A stretch of DNA of 64,000 nt from Microglena sp. YARC (Eukaryota; Chlorophyta; Chlorophyceae; Chlamydomonadales; Chlamydomonadaceae), in assembly GCA_022414725.1 (NCBI GenBank), contig CM039462.1:118704642-118768641 (forward strand), in the 5' to 3' direction. The notes beneath the pieces are model-generated. The model was not told where the DNA came from and made no database searches. It saw only the letters and a list, made by a program, of their open reading frames with translations. Of the stretch, positions 11,520 to 22,592 are shown one piece after another (positions within the stretch are counted from its first letter, which is position 1; each line of letters opens with the position of its first letter). The position numbers were made by a program, and so were the translations under genes.

Positions 11520-13302
11520 TTACTTTGGAGCCCTGCGGTCGTTTGGAGGTCGGAAAGCATCCACCACCTCAGTCTTTGTTTCAATATACGGACCACCAGT
11601 CAACTGGATGCAGTAGGGGATGGACTTGAACACGTCATCAAACGTCTCGCGGATAGACTTGGGCTTTCCTGGGAGCATGAGGAGAAATAAAAGTAGGGTT
11701 ATCACGTACGACACATATAGGCATATGATACAGGGTACTTCCATTGACCAAATTGGCCAGCGCTTTAGCGGACTTGAAACAACAAAAACTGCGCTTTGTA
11801 GTGCAAAAAGCGCACAAATTGCTTGCTGCGCCCACAGGGGGTTGCAAAAAACTGCGCGAAACGCGCAGTTGGGCTCAAAAAGGCAGCGCGCCAGCGCGCA
11901 AAAGCGCGCGCTTGGAAGTACCCTGATATGATACATCGTGCGATAAGCTTGCAACCAGGGCGCTGTTGACAAGCCTCCACATAATAAATCACTGTCATCA
12001 CATCATCTACCGGCATCCATCTATCTATATATGTTGTACCATACAGGCTGCGAGTGTTTTCTGGACATCTAGCTAGATGTCCAGAAAACACTCGCAGCCT
12101 GTATGGTACAACAATATAAATTAAGATACATCACCGATCCGAACCGGATGGCTCAGTGGCAGAGCAACCCTGGAGAAAGATCACAGCAGGTTCGGGGTTC
12201 GAACCCCCTTGAGTGCGCTTGGGCCTGTCCGAAGGGCCGTCAACCAGCACAGTAACTGGAATCTAGATGTGATGTCATCTTGACCACCGCATACTTACGT
12301 TCTGGTTCCTTTAATCCCACCGTCACGTGGCACGTCCGTAGAGGTCATTGTGACAATTCTTGGATGTTCAAATTTCAAATTTCAATTTGTTTTTAAATAA
12401 AGATACGTGCGATTCCTAAACCCTAAAACCCTGAACTATTTAAGCACTGTAAGCAGTAAGTAAGCCCTAAAACAGTATTCAAGCAGTAACAGCATTATTT
12501 AAGCACTATGCGCAGCATGTAACGCTAAAAACAGTGTCAGTATTTAAGCACTATAAGCAGTAGTTAAGCACTGCTAGCAGTATTTGAGCACTAAAAGCAG
12601 TATTAAAGCACTTTCTTCGACTGGAAGGTTGATCACCAGCGCCTTCCCCCCACCCTCCACCAGGAATGTTGTTTTCAAATCAAAAAGAGGACATATTATT
12701 CGTTTTCCTATTTATTCTCCTTTTCCCCTCCCAAAACAGGATCCTTATTCCGATTTGGGTCATTTTTGTTCAATTTCAGTCAAAAAAAAAACCTTTTTTT
12801 TAAGTTTTTTTAGTCCGGCAATTTGGGCAAAAACGGGGTTTCGTATTCCGATCGGGATATATTACGGGGAAAATATTCCTGCCCCCCACCCCACCTCACC
12901 CCACCAGAAGTGTAAGCACTAAAAGCAGTATTTGAGCACTAAGAGCAGCATTTAAGCACTTTCTCTAACTAGAAGGTTGATCACCAGCGCCTTCCCCCCC
13001 ACCCCCACCCCACCTCACCCCACCAGGAGTGTAAGCATTAAAAGCAGTATTTAAGCACTCCAAGTAGAGACCGGCATATCATATGATATCATATGAACCA
13101 AAGGCAAGTATGATATCATATGATATCATGCAAACTGCATCATATGATATTGTATATACCGGTACATGGTAACTTTAGCCTAGTCAGACGGCCCGCAACA
13201 TATGATATCATATGATGACATGATATCGTATGATTTCCTACTGCCGCTCCCTAACTAAACACACTTCCTTTCTCTGGAAGGTTGATCATCAGCCCCCCCC
13301 CC

Positions 13303-13334
<32 letters not shown>

Positions 13335-16300
13335 AACACGCACACACACACCACCCACCACAACAAGAAGTGTAAAGCACTAAAAGCAGTATTTAAGCAC
13401 TTTCTTTACCTGGCAGGTTGATCACCAGCGCCCCCTCCCCCCCCACCCCATCCACCCACCCACCCACCAGAAGTGTAAGCACTAGAGGTAGTATTTAATC
13501 ACAATAAGCAGTATTTAAGCACTTTCTTTACCTGGAAGGTTGATCACCAGCGTCCCCACCCCCACCCCACACCCCACACCCCACACGCACACCAGAAGTG
13601 TAAGCACTAAAAGGCAGTATTTAAGCACTGTAAGCAGTTTTTAAGCAATTCCTTTACCTGGAAGGTTGATCACCAGCGTCCTTCCCCCCCCCCCCCCCCC
13701 CCCTCCCCCCCCCCCACACACACCAGAAGTGTAAGCACTAAAGGCAGTATTTAATCATTATAAGCAGTATTTAAGCACATCCTTTACCTGGAAGGTTGAT
13801 CACCAGCGACTTCCCTCGAATCCCAGCCGTCTGCCTGGAGAGGACAGCTGTTGGCACATACTTTAAGCTGATGGCTCGCATCTGTTCGCCATACCTGCGG
13901 ACAGTGTGTTTCGATACTCGTTAAAATTGTTCCAATAAGCGTTACAAGTGTTTCAACAAGCGTTACAAGTGTTTCAATAAGCGTTACAAGTGTTTCAATA
14001 AGCGTTACAAGTGTTTCAATAAGCGTTACAAGTGTTTCAATAAGCGTTACAAGTGTTTCAATAAGCGTAACAAGTGTTTCAATAAGCGTAACAAGTGTTT
14101 CAATAAGCGTTACAAGTGTTTCAATAAGCGTTACAAGTGTTTCACAGAGGGGTGAGGGTACGAGTAGCAGGTATGGCAGGAACAGTACGACAAGAGCTTA
14201 GGCAGGCAGTACAGGATATCTCTGTCCTTTGCTAATTGGACGAAGCCTCTGATATTATCGCTAGCTAATTTTGTATTGCATCGCTCAGTAATTCTCATTC
14301 GCGAATGGCAACCATCTTCAAGGGGCTACTGCCTGAGGACAAGAAGAAGGCGGCTTCAGCACTGAATGAGCTGCTGCATGATGATGATGATGATGACTTA
14401 GATGATGAGGATTGGGTGGGGGTGGAGCAGGTGGAACTGAGGAGTAGCCCACGCATTGCAAAGCAGCGCAGCAAGGTTTCTGTGCAAGAGGGCAAGGCAT
14501 GGTTTTTGTGGCATAGAGTTTGGACAGACCCACCCATGATTTTTGCCATATTCTGTTATGTACTTCCGTACTTATTTCCCCTTTAAGTAATGTGTTGATA
14601 TTATAATACGGCGATCTCCGTTTGCTCCCGCAGTTATGAGCCACTTCATCATGAACTCATGACGGTCAGATCATACACAATCGCCACAAAGGTCAATAGG
14701 ATGCATAACAACACTCTCCTTCACACGTGGCACTTTTTCTGGGTTGTTTTGGCTAAGTTTGGCTCAATTAGTTGTTACAATTAGGGCTAATTCAGCTAAT
14801 AGCCCTAATAGGGCTAATTTTGTTCGCTGTTAGCCCTAACCTCCGTAGACTAAGTATTTCAATACACGCTACAAGTGTTTCACTACGCGTTAGAAATGTT
14901 TCAATACGCTTTACAAGTGTTTCAATACGCGTTATAAATGTTTCACTGCGCTTTACAAGTGTTTCAATACGCGTTACAAGCATTCCAATATGTGTTTCAC
15001 TACGCTTTACAAGTGTTTCAATACGCGTTACAAGCATTCCAATATGTGTTTCACTACGCTTTACAAGTGTTTCAATACGCGTTACAAGCATTCCAATATG
15101 TGTTTCACTACGCTTTACAAGTGTTTCAATACGCGTTACAAGCATTCCAATATGTGTTTCACTACGCTTTACAAGTGTTTCAATACGCGTTACAAGCATT
15201 CCAATATGTGTTTCACTACGCTTTACAAGTGTTTCAATACGCGTTACAAGCATTCCAATATGTGTTTCACTACACTTTTCGAGTGTTTCAATACGCGTTA
15301 CAAGCATTCCAATATGTGTTACACTACGCTTTACAAGTGTTTCAATACGCGTTACAAGCATTCCAATATGTGTTTCACTACGCTTTACAAGTGTTTCAAT
15401 ACGCGTTACAAGCATTCCAATATGTGTTTCACTACGCTTTTCAAGTGTTTCAATACGCGTTACAAGCATTCCAATATGTGTTTCACTACGCTTTACAAGT
15501 GTTTCAATACGCGTTACAAGCATTCCAATATGTGTTTCATTACGCTTTACAAGTGTTTCAATACGCGTTACAAGCATTCCAATATGTGTTTCACTACGCT
15601 TTACAAGTGTTTCAATACGCGTTACAACCATTCCAATATGTGTTACACTACGCTTTACAAGTGTTTCAATACGCGTTACAAGCATTCCAATATGTGTTTC
15701 ACTACGCTTTACAAGTGTTTCAATACGCGTTACAAGCATTCCAATATGTGTTTCACTACGTTTTTCAAGTGTTTCAATACGCGTTACAAGCATTCCAATA
15801 TGTGTTTCACTACGCTTTACAAGTGTTTCAATACGCGTTACAAGCATTCCAATATGTGTTTCACTACGCTTTACAAGTGTTTCGATACGCGTTACAAGCA
15901 TTCCAATATGTGTTTCACTACACTTTACAAGTGTTTCAATACGCGTTACAAGCATTCCAATATGTGTTTCACTACGCTTTACAAGTGTTTCAATATGTGT
16001 TTCAATACGCCCCTCCTGGTAATCTATCAGTACTCTTGATTGTTTGAGGTTAGGCGAGTCTCTCTAGCCTATTTGGCTACCCTACTGTTTTTGATTAGGC
16101 AGGACAAAGCAGGGTGAGAAGTGCAAGTGATCCTAAATAAGCAATGATAACGCCTGGTAAGGGTTGGATTGGGTGGAAGCCTACGGTTGGATTAGGGTGG
16201 AAATTTGGGTTGAATTGGGGTAGAGTTGGATTAGAAGTGAGTTTCGTAGCAGTTAGGGTTTAGGTTGGTTTGGATCTGCTTGACATCTTTGAGTTTAAGC

Positions 16301-19300
16301 TCAAGGGCCTTGTCTGTTTTGCCTAATTGGCTACCTCTGGACTGTAGCGGCGATGCACTTAGTCAAGGTACCAAACCAAGCAACTCGATAACTATTGAAG
16401 GTGAGGTCATACAAGTAATGATAACGCATGGTAGGGCGTGGTATTAAGAGAGCCCCGTCTTATGGCGGTAGGGAATGAGCTGCTACTTTACCTAGACTAA
16501 GCTACCATGGTGGTTGACAGCGACCGCGAACACTAAAGCGCACCCGTAAGGATTCGAACCTCACACCCTCATCATTTCAACGTGCTCTACCATTGGGCCA
16601 TTCATCGAAACGGGATAGCCTAACAAAGATGAGTGATTCTTGACGTGCTCGTGTTGGTTAGACCTAACCGAAGTCGTAGGCTGCACATAGGCACTGTAGC
16701 ATACGAACCTAGCCCACAAACCCAAGTCAAAACCCAAACCTACCCAACATAAAACCAAACCTACCCACAAACCAAAACCCAAACCGACCCACGAACCCAA
16801 ACCCAAACCTAAACCGACCCACGAACCCAAACCCAAACCAACCCCCAAAATCTAAAACTCAAGCCTACCCACAAACATAAACCCAAACTGTCAGCTAACC
16901 CCAAGCCAAAATATATATCTGCATAGCAAGGAATTGCAACGGGTTCAACCCTCAACCCTAAACTCGAAGACTATGGCACTTGAATCACTGGTAAAAAACC
17001 CATGACAATTAGACCCTTGTTTTGGCCTAATAACAACAACAACAACAACAACAACCGGTAAATCAACTGGCGACTTAACCTTTAAATGCGACCACAACTG
17101 TAGATTTTCGTTGTTATTTTACCAGTGAATGCCTTCCTTGCCACTGTAAGCCCGAGAATACTTGAACTTGAACTAGGTTACATGGCTCCAGCCAGTTATT
17201 TGGCTGCTCGCCTTCTTTGGCAGTAAAATTAATTACCAGGAAGAATTTGGCAGTAAAATTAATTACCAGGAAGAAATTACCCAGTCAGTACCTTGAGGAA
17301 TTACCAGGAAGGAATTAATTACCAGGAAGAAATTAATTACCAGGAAGAATTTGGCAGTAAAATTAATTACCAGGAAGAAAGTCAACTTAAAAAATACCCG
17401 AGAATACTTGGGAAGACCACGCTTCCGTTATGGACACCTCTATTGAAGATCACTTTTTTCTTGGGAACGGCTGGGAACGGCAACTTTTATTAGCGTTTGA
17501 AAAACTAATATAAACTAATATTATTGTAGTGACACAACAATATTAGTTTTTCAAATAAATTCAAAATTCTGGTGAGATGGCTCGTCAGTGTATCAGTGAA
17601 TGAATGATATGTCTTCCTGCATGGATTCCTCTATCGAGTGACACTTACTTTGTCTGCCATGGTGACTTTCCCCAGCTGCGGCGTACAGGAGGGTCCCCTT
17701 AACACCACGCCCCTCCAGGCATATATTTTTTTATTTGTTTACCTCTATTGAAGATCACTTTTTTCCTGAAGACACCTCGCCATTCCGTCGCCATTCCGTC
17801 GCTGCATGGCGACGCATGGGCTGCATGTCTCCCCCCCCCCCCCCCCCCCTCCCCCCCCCACACACACGGGCTCCGCGCTTCGCGCTCCGCGGGATTCGGG
17901 GGGCAGCGTGTCGCACTGGGGTCGCACCGAGTCGCTCAATTTGTGAGGCGTCGCTCGAAAAAACACCAGTGGTTCAAGAGAGCCTACAAGTAGGGAACGG
18001 AAATCTGATTGGCTTAGCCCCCTCTTCAAGGGGCGAGAGCCCCCAGGGTTACCCATTTGTCCGTTTGTCTGACCAAGACGAAGCCTTACACGTCAGCCAA
18101 CGGTCTCATAACTAACTGGCTTCTGTGGCCACCTGCCACTCTGTTACGAACACTCTCCGCCATTTTTTAGCGTCGCTTGCTACGCTGCATAGGACTCGTA
18201 TCATATGATATCATGTCATCGTATGATATCATATGATACCGTCAGTCTGACTAGGCCAAAGTTACCATTTAAATACACTATCATATGATGGAATTTGTAT
18301 GGTATCATATGATATCATACTCGCCTTTGGTCAGCATCATATGAATATATGATATGCCGGTCCCTACCTACAAATTAGCAATAAACTGAACTGCCAGCAA
18401 CCCCCAAACCTCGTTTTGGGGGTTAAAAAAAACGAGTTTTTCAACTGCTCATCCTCAAGCCGCCAACGTGTCCAAGCATCATCTGATATCGTAATTGATA
18501 ATATCGTTATTGTAATTGACGATATCTTTATTGACAATGCTATTAATAATATATATGGATACCCTCACAGCACTGACTCCCTAGATTGGATTGGATTGTT
18601 ACATGGTTTTTCAGCCAACTCTGGGCTGCTCGCCATCTTCCAATTCAATGCCCCCCCCCCCCCCCCCCCCCCCCCCGGTCGGTACCCGCCGGAACCAGGA
18701 AGCATACTATGCAGGTACTAGATCCATAGGCTGAGTGCCTTGAGGTACAGGAGGGCGCAGCCCGATACTGAACATTTGAGGTGATATACAGGGGGGCGCA
18801 GCCCAATACAGCAAACTTGAGGGGAGTTCGGAGGTGTGGTACAGATGTGTATGCATACGCAGATACTGGATCCATAGGCTGAGTGCTACCTCAACTCAGG
18901 GCCCCCGTCTGTGGAACGATTGTTTGGAGTTCAGTTCATCAGTACTTTATCTTTTTAAGCCCTTCCTAACATGGCTGGGCAAGGCACTACTAGACTGCTT
19001 GACAACCACACAACTTATTGACTACTAGACTGCTTATAAACCAGGCAACTTATAGACTACCAGACTGCTTGTCAACAACACAAATTATTGACTACATACA
19101 GGCTATTAAGCTAGACTACTTAAAAACCACACCCCATACTATGGAGATACTGGATCCCTGGGATGAGAGTACCTGGCAATATTTCTTTTTGGCAATGCCC
19201 CCTCTTCAAGGGAGCGGGAACCCCCAGTGTTACCCATTTGTCCGTCCGATCGACTGACCGACCCAAAAATCAAAGCCTGACACGTCAGCAAACTGTCTCA

Positions 19301-21381
19301 TAACTAACTGGCCTTGGTCAGCTCCAGTCCGTCGCCACGTGTCGTTCCGTTGCCAACACACTCCGCCAATTGTCCGCGTCGCTTGCGACGCTGCATAGGA
19401 ATTGTTTAGCTACGAGTAGCAGCTTCTAGGCAGCTCCTTTCACCCAACCTTGGGCCAAACCGGAAGCTGGCTAGTGTGTCAGAAAGCTGACAGGACAGGC
19501 ATTCCAATGCAGCTGTAATCATTGGGATCCACTCAGTCACTGGCTAATTAGGAGCTGGTGGGAAGCTGGTGGGAGCTGGTGGGAAGCTGCAATGTGTAGC
19601 CCACAAAAGAAAGCAGCAAGAAATAGGCTCAGGCTTACTCACCCGGGCATCATCTTTTCGCAGACTGCCTCAGTGGCTTCAGGTGTAACATCACGTGGAG
19701 AAGGACCAGTGCCCCCTGTTGTCACAACCAGGCAGCACCCCTCCTTGTCAACCTAGCAGGGTCAAAACGTGTGGAGATGTTTGTAACTACAAGGGTTCAA
19801 TAAAGTTCCCATTTTATAAATGGTACGATGGGAAATCTGAACACTTTGTTCCCAATTGACACAACCAGGCAGCACCCCTCCTTGTCAACCTAAACGAGGG
19901 TAAATATTAACACTTAGATATTAACATTTAAATATTAACACTTAAATCTATATATATTAACACTTAAATATATTAACACTTAAATATCAACACTTACATA
20001 TATTAACATTTAAGTATTGACACTTAAATATCAACATTTAAATATATTAACACTTAAATATTGACACTTAAATATCAACACTTCAATATATTAACACTTA
20101 AATATCAACACTTAAATATGTGAACACTTAAATATTGGCACTTAAATACCGTACTGCTCTCAAAATTTAACGGTTGCAAAATTTGACGGCTTTTGGGGGG
20201 GGTTTTATTATAAATTGACGGTTCACATTTGCCGATTTTTTAATAGGAATATAAATTGACGTTACACATTTGACAGTTTCCATTTTAATAAAATCCATTT
20301 ATGCAACTGAACGTTTGTACTTAATCATGTTACACTGGTTCATGGTTCATGGTACAATATTAGGGTACACTGTTCTAGGACCTGCAAGGAGTGTACATAT
20401 AATATTGCAATGATCCCAACATCTTGTTCAGCATAACACTACCGGTACTCATTGAAAGAACTAGAATGAGACATTCAATCGTTTCCATTAACTCCTGAAA
20501 TCATCTCTTCCTCAGTTGATGTCATTAGCATAAGCATAATTTATGTTCATGTGTTGCTCAGCGATCTAGAAGGGCCAAGGGCACCTCATCCTCATCACCA
20601 GTGTGTCCAAATTCAAACAATTGGAGCAAGGAAGAGTGGTTAAAGATGACCACAGGGTCTGTGCTCCCAAACTCGTTATTTTTGTCGGATGAGGCATCTG
20701 AATATGCAGACAGATGCAGGAGGTCCCAGGGATCTCGTATCACTAAAAATTGTAGTGTTTGGCCCACTGAGCAGTGAGATATGTGCATTCTAGTGATGCA
20801 CCTAATATCGGCAAAAAAAACGATTTGACGGTTTTTTCGTTTCGTAATATACCATACGCCACGATTTGACGGTTGCTCACGTCAATTTAAACCGTCAAAA
20901 TTTGAGAGCAGTACGGTATCAACACTTAAAAATATTAACACTTAAATATTGACACTTATGGTAAAGATTAACGCTTAGCCCCCGTAGTCACAACCAGGCA
21001 GCACCCCTCCTTCTCAACCTAGCAGGGACAAAACGTGATGAGAGATCTTGCATATATGTGTAAAAAAAAATGTTTGAGAGATCTCATATATATGTATCAA
21101 TATACTGTGTGAGAGATCTTGTATATTTATCAATATGCCGTATGACAAATAAACATCCTGTACGATATATCTTGCATACATGTATCAATATACTGTTTGG
21201 GATGTATTGTATATATGTATTAATATACTGTACGATATATCTTGCGTACATGTATCAATATACTGTTTGGGATGTATTGTATATATGTATTAATATACTG
21301 TACGATATATCTTGTATAGTTGTATATATGTATCAATATGCTGTTTGAGAGATCTTGTATGTATATATTCCCGGATATTCC

Positions 21382-21459
<78 letters not shown>

Positions 21460-22284
21460 TCTGTAATAAATATCCTGTATGAGAGATCTTGTATATTTTC
21501 ATCAATATACTTTATGATAATTAAATATCCTGTATGAGAGATCTTGTACATTTGTATCAATATACTTAATGATGATTAAATATCCTGTAGGATAGATCTT
21601 GTATATACGTATCAATATTCTGTTTGAGAGACGGGTACAATGTATCATGCGATTTTGTGCGAGCATCCTGATACCGGCACGATATGGACAAACCTAATCA
21701 TATATCTACTTAGGCTGTGCCTTGATAACACCTCTGCCTAGAAGCTACTGAAACAACTGCAAAGACAAGTCCCAGGTGCAACGCGAGCGATGTGGAAGAT
21801 TGGCGGAGAGTGCAGCGGGGCTATCGGAGCAACAAGTGGCACTAGAATCGAGTGCAGCGGACCGAAGCCAGGGTTTACGACTGGTCAGGGGCCAAGTTTA
21901 AAGACAAACCAACAAACTAACATACAACAGGACAAAGAGGTAACCCTGGGGGCTCCCGCCCTCCAGGAGGGGGGGCTACGCCCAAAAGCCCCGACCCACT
22001 CACCATATCAATGATAGATGCTTCAATCACTGCCTGCTCATCAGGGATCACTTTGTACACAGCTTCCCACTTGGAATCAATTGCCTGAGCAAAGAATTCC
22101 AAGATAGCTGGACCTCCTAGATCCTCGTACACCCCGGTTGAAGCCCTGCCGAGGAGGGGGGGGGGGAGGTTTGGTGGGTGGGTGGGGGTGGGTGCATATG
22201 TGTGGGGGTGGGGTGGATGGGTGCGGGTGAGTATGTGTGTATATGTGTGTGTGTGTGTGTGTGGTGGTGGTGTGTGTTTGTGTG

Positions 22285-22324
<40 letters not shown>

Positions 22325-22592
22325 GGGGGGGGGGGGGGGGGGGGGGAGGGGGGGGGGGGAGGATGGACATGCTATGATGAACCTCCCCGGTGCTATCCCC
22401 ATTTTATTTACACTTCGTGTGTGTGTGTGTGTGTATAACCCTGATTAACATTTTACTAAGCCAAGCCTGCTGGCGTCCTCCTTTTCATTCATTCGATGCT
22501 GCGCACCTGTCACTGATCGTCAGAACTCCAAAGCGAGCGGCATCGCCGATGCTAGTTTCTGACCCCCCTGAGATGGGAGGGGGAGACGCCAT
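11520..22592 (-). CDS. mogA: Molybdopterin adenylyltransferase (MogA / Cnx1 G-domain), 5 exons
   Basis: Adenylates molybdopterin with ATP before molybdate insertion, in molybdenum cofactor synthesis; presumably cytosolic. Exons in coding order: 22592-22507, 22145-22004, 19752-19643, 13894-13788, 11668-11520; all GT-AG, phases match, 197 aa, close to E. coli MogA. Motifs: [11 protein letters not shown] (21-31); GVYKDLGGP (33-41); [10 protein letters not shown]; the TTGGTG nucleotide loop (87-92) followed by PRDVTPEAT (95-103); [26 protein letters not shown] (146-154); and a C-terminal GGPYIET block. In land plants this domain is fused to MoeA as CNX1; here it stands alone. Start: the ATG at 22,592 opens a 20-residue leader before the domain. 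Introns 2-4 hold minisatellites, mobile elements and repeated exon edges. A truncated second copy lies at 36,379-39,273. Confidence 0.95.
11731..11925. mobile_element. hAT-like MITE, copy 1 (MogA intron 4)
   Basis: Ends are CAGGGTACTTCCA and its near-exact inverse TGGAAGTACCCTG. It is flanked by a perfect 8-bp target duplication, ATATGATA (11,723-11,730 and 11,926-11,933). An 8-bp duplication with CAGGG ends is the signature of the hAT superfamily. The interior is a GCGC-rich palindromic stretch without a transposase. Other copies: 26,477-26,672, 41,434-41,629, 33,403-33,580, 46,606-46,787 and 58,108-58,223. Confidence 0.9.
12032..12113. repeat. Perfect 82-bp palindrome
   Basis: Two 41-bp arms without a spacer meet at CTAG (centre between 12,072 and 12,073); I found no mismatch. 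It lies in MogA intron 4 beside the hAT MITE and a tRNA-like element. It would extrude as a hairpin or cruciform. It may be a foldback transposon or a recent head-to-head duplication. Confidence 0.9.
12145..12225 (+). mobile_element. tRNA-like Pol III element (second SINE-type head)
   Basis: GATGGCTCAGTGGCAGAGC fits a tRNA D-arm with A box, and GGGGTTCGAACCCC is a perfect T-arm with B box. The acceptor strands do not pair, so it is not an intact tRNA gene. It probably heads a SINE of another family; its tail could not be delimited. Confidence 0.5.
12600..13787. repeat. MogA intron 4: six echoes of the exon 4 splice-donor edge in a degenerate tandem array
   Basis: The last 14-22 bases of MogA exon 4 recur next to donor-like sequence at about 12,621, 12,969, 13,273, 13,409, 13,531 and 13,658, before the true edge at 13,788. 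Each is followed by a C-rich run and by GTGTAAGCACTAAAAGCAG-type filler, so the repeating unit is exon edge plus intron. On the sense strand three echoes (13,409, 13,531, 13,658) keep AG|GTAAAG; the others have lost GT. A 13,076-13,230 block of ATATGATATCAT palindromes is inserted; a reverse copy of it lies at about 18,196-18,362. Confidence 0.85.
13915..14145. repeat. 21-bp minisatellite in MogA intron 3
   Basis: About ten copies of a unit containing GTGTTTCAATAAGCGTTACAA. It shares the core TTACAAGTGTTTCAATA with the larger array at 14,947-15,992. On the MogA sense strand each unit contains TGTAA. Confidence 0.9.
14305..14586 (+). other. Small acidic open frame in MogA intron 3, unknown
   Basis: A 93-codon frame encodes a lysine-rich start, six consecutive aspartates, and an [12 protein letters not shown] basic stretch, then a hydrophobic tail. 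It lies antisense to MogA inside intron 3. No family is recognised. It may be a remnant of a mobile-element protein or chance coding. Confidence 0.2.
14947..15992. repeat. 54-bp minisatellite, about 19 units, in MogA intron 3
   Basis: The unit is built of two halves: TACGCTTTACAAGTGTTTCA then ATACGCGTTACAAGCATTCC, ending AATATGTGTTTCAC. Units are nearly identical. Because 54 is divisible by three, long frames stay open on both strands (for example 14,772-16,022), but these are not genes. Each unit carries two TGTAA pentamers on the MogA sense strand. Confidence 0.95.
16412..16605 (-). mobile_element. tRNA-derived SINE, full-length copy 2 (reverse)
   Basis: On the minus strand a tRNA-like head has an A box (TGGCCCAATGGTAGAGC) and a B box (GGTTCGAATCC). 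The body and tail match the SINE at 7,086-7,271, ending CCACGCCCTACCATGCG then TTATCATTAC. The head differs from that of copy 1, so either several tRNA heads share one tail or the copies are old. It lies sense to MogA in intron 3. Confidence 0.7.
17160..17400. repeat. Dispersed repeat plus short tandem of TTAATTACCAGGAAGAA
   Basis: A copy of the dispersed repeat (TACATGGCTCCAGCCAG ... GGCTGCTCGCC ... GGCAGTAAAA) runs into several tandem copies of its own end, TTAATTACCAGGAAGAA. It is followed at about 17,487-17,555 by an inverted repeat with arms TTTGAAAAACTAATAT. Located in MogA intron 3. Confidence 0.6.
17730..19420. repeat. Cluster of dispersed repeats in MogA intron 3
   Basis: Two blocks (about 18,010-18,190 and 19,196-19,400) share GCCCCCTCTTCAAGG, then CCCCCAGTGTTACCCATTTGTCCG and CGCTTGC-GACGCTGCATAGGA type sequence. 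Related copies occur in MogA intron 2 (about 21,760-21,995, inverted) and right after the SNF7 stop (32,716-32,800). Poly-C tracts lie at about 17,830 and 18,650. No gene is visible. Confidence 0.55.
19855..21020 (-). repeat. Two echoes of the MogA exon 3 acceptor edge
   Basis: On the MogA sense strand, GTTGASAAGGAGGGGTGCTG preceded by an AG acceptor occurs three times: at about 21,018, at about 19,889, and at the true exon 3 (19,752). The first echo holds about 40 bases of exon, the second about 30, then both lose homology. Between them lie arrays of AACACTTAAATAT-type repeats (19,906-20,147 and 20,919-20,960) and a TIR element. If used, either echo acceptor would disrupt the protein. Confidence 0.85.
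20149..20916. mobile_element. 768-bp TIR element with TA target duplication
   Basis: The left end CCGTACTGCTCTCAAAATTT and its inverse on the right are flanked by TA on both sides, as in Tc1/mariner-type elements. It holds one 76-codon frame (20,788-20,558, minus) with an acidic C-terminus; no DDE catalytic motif can be seen, so its origin is unknown. The element inserted into an AACACTTAAATAT array in MogA intron 2. The copy in the inverted arm (38,016-38,783) has exactly the same length. Confidence 0.75.
21060..21640. repeat. AT microsatellite within degenerate GATATATCTTG repeats
   Basis: A run of about 75 bases of alternating TA (about 21,380-21,455) sits inside 50-60-bp repeats of GAGAGATCTTGTATAT and TGTATCAATATACTG type. 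It is in MogA intron 2. The inverted copy (37,330-37,880) has a TA run of only about 45 bases, which marks this site as length-unstable or mis-sequenced. Confidence 0.85.

Noticed and set aside
14772..16022. Long open frames (416, 387, 369 and 349 codons) on both strands
   Set aside because: They come from a 54-bp minisatellite whose period is a multiple of three; several frames are open at once and the product is a pure repeat inside a MogA intron.
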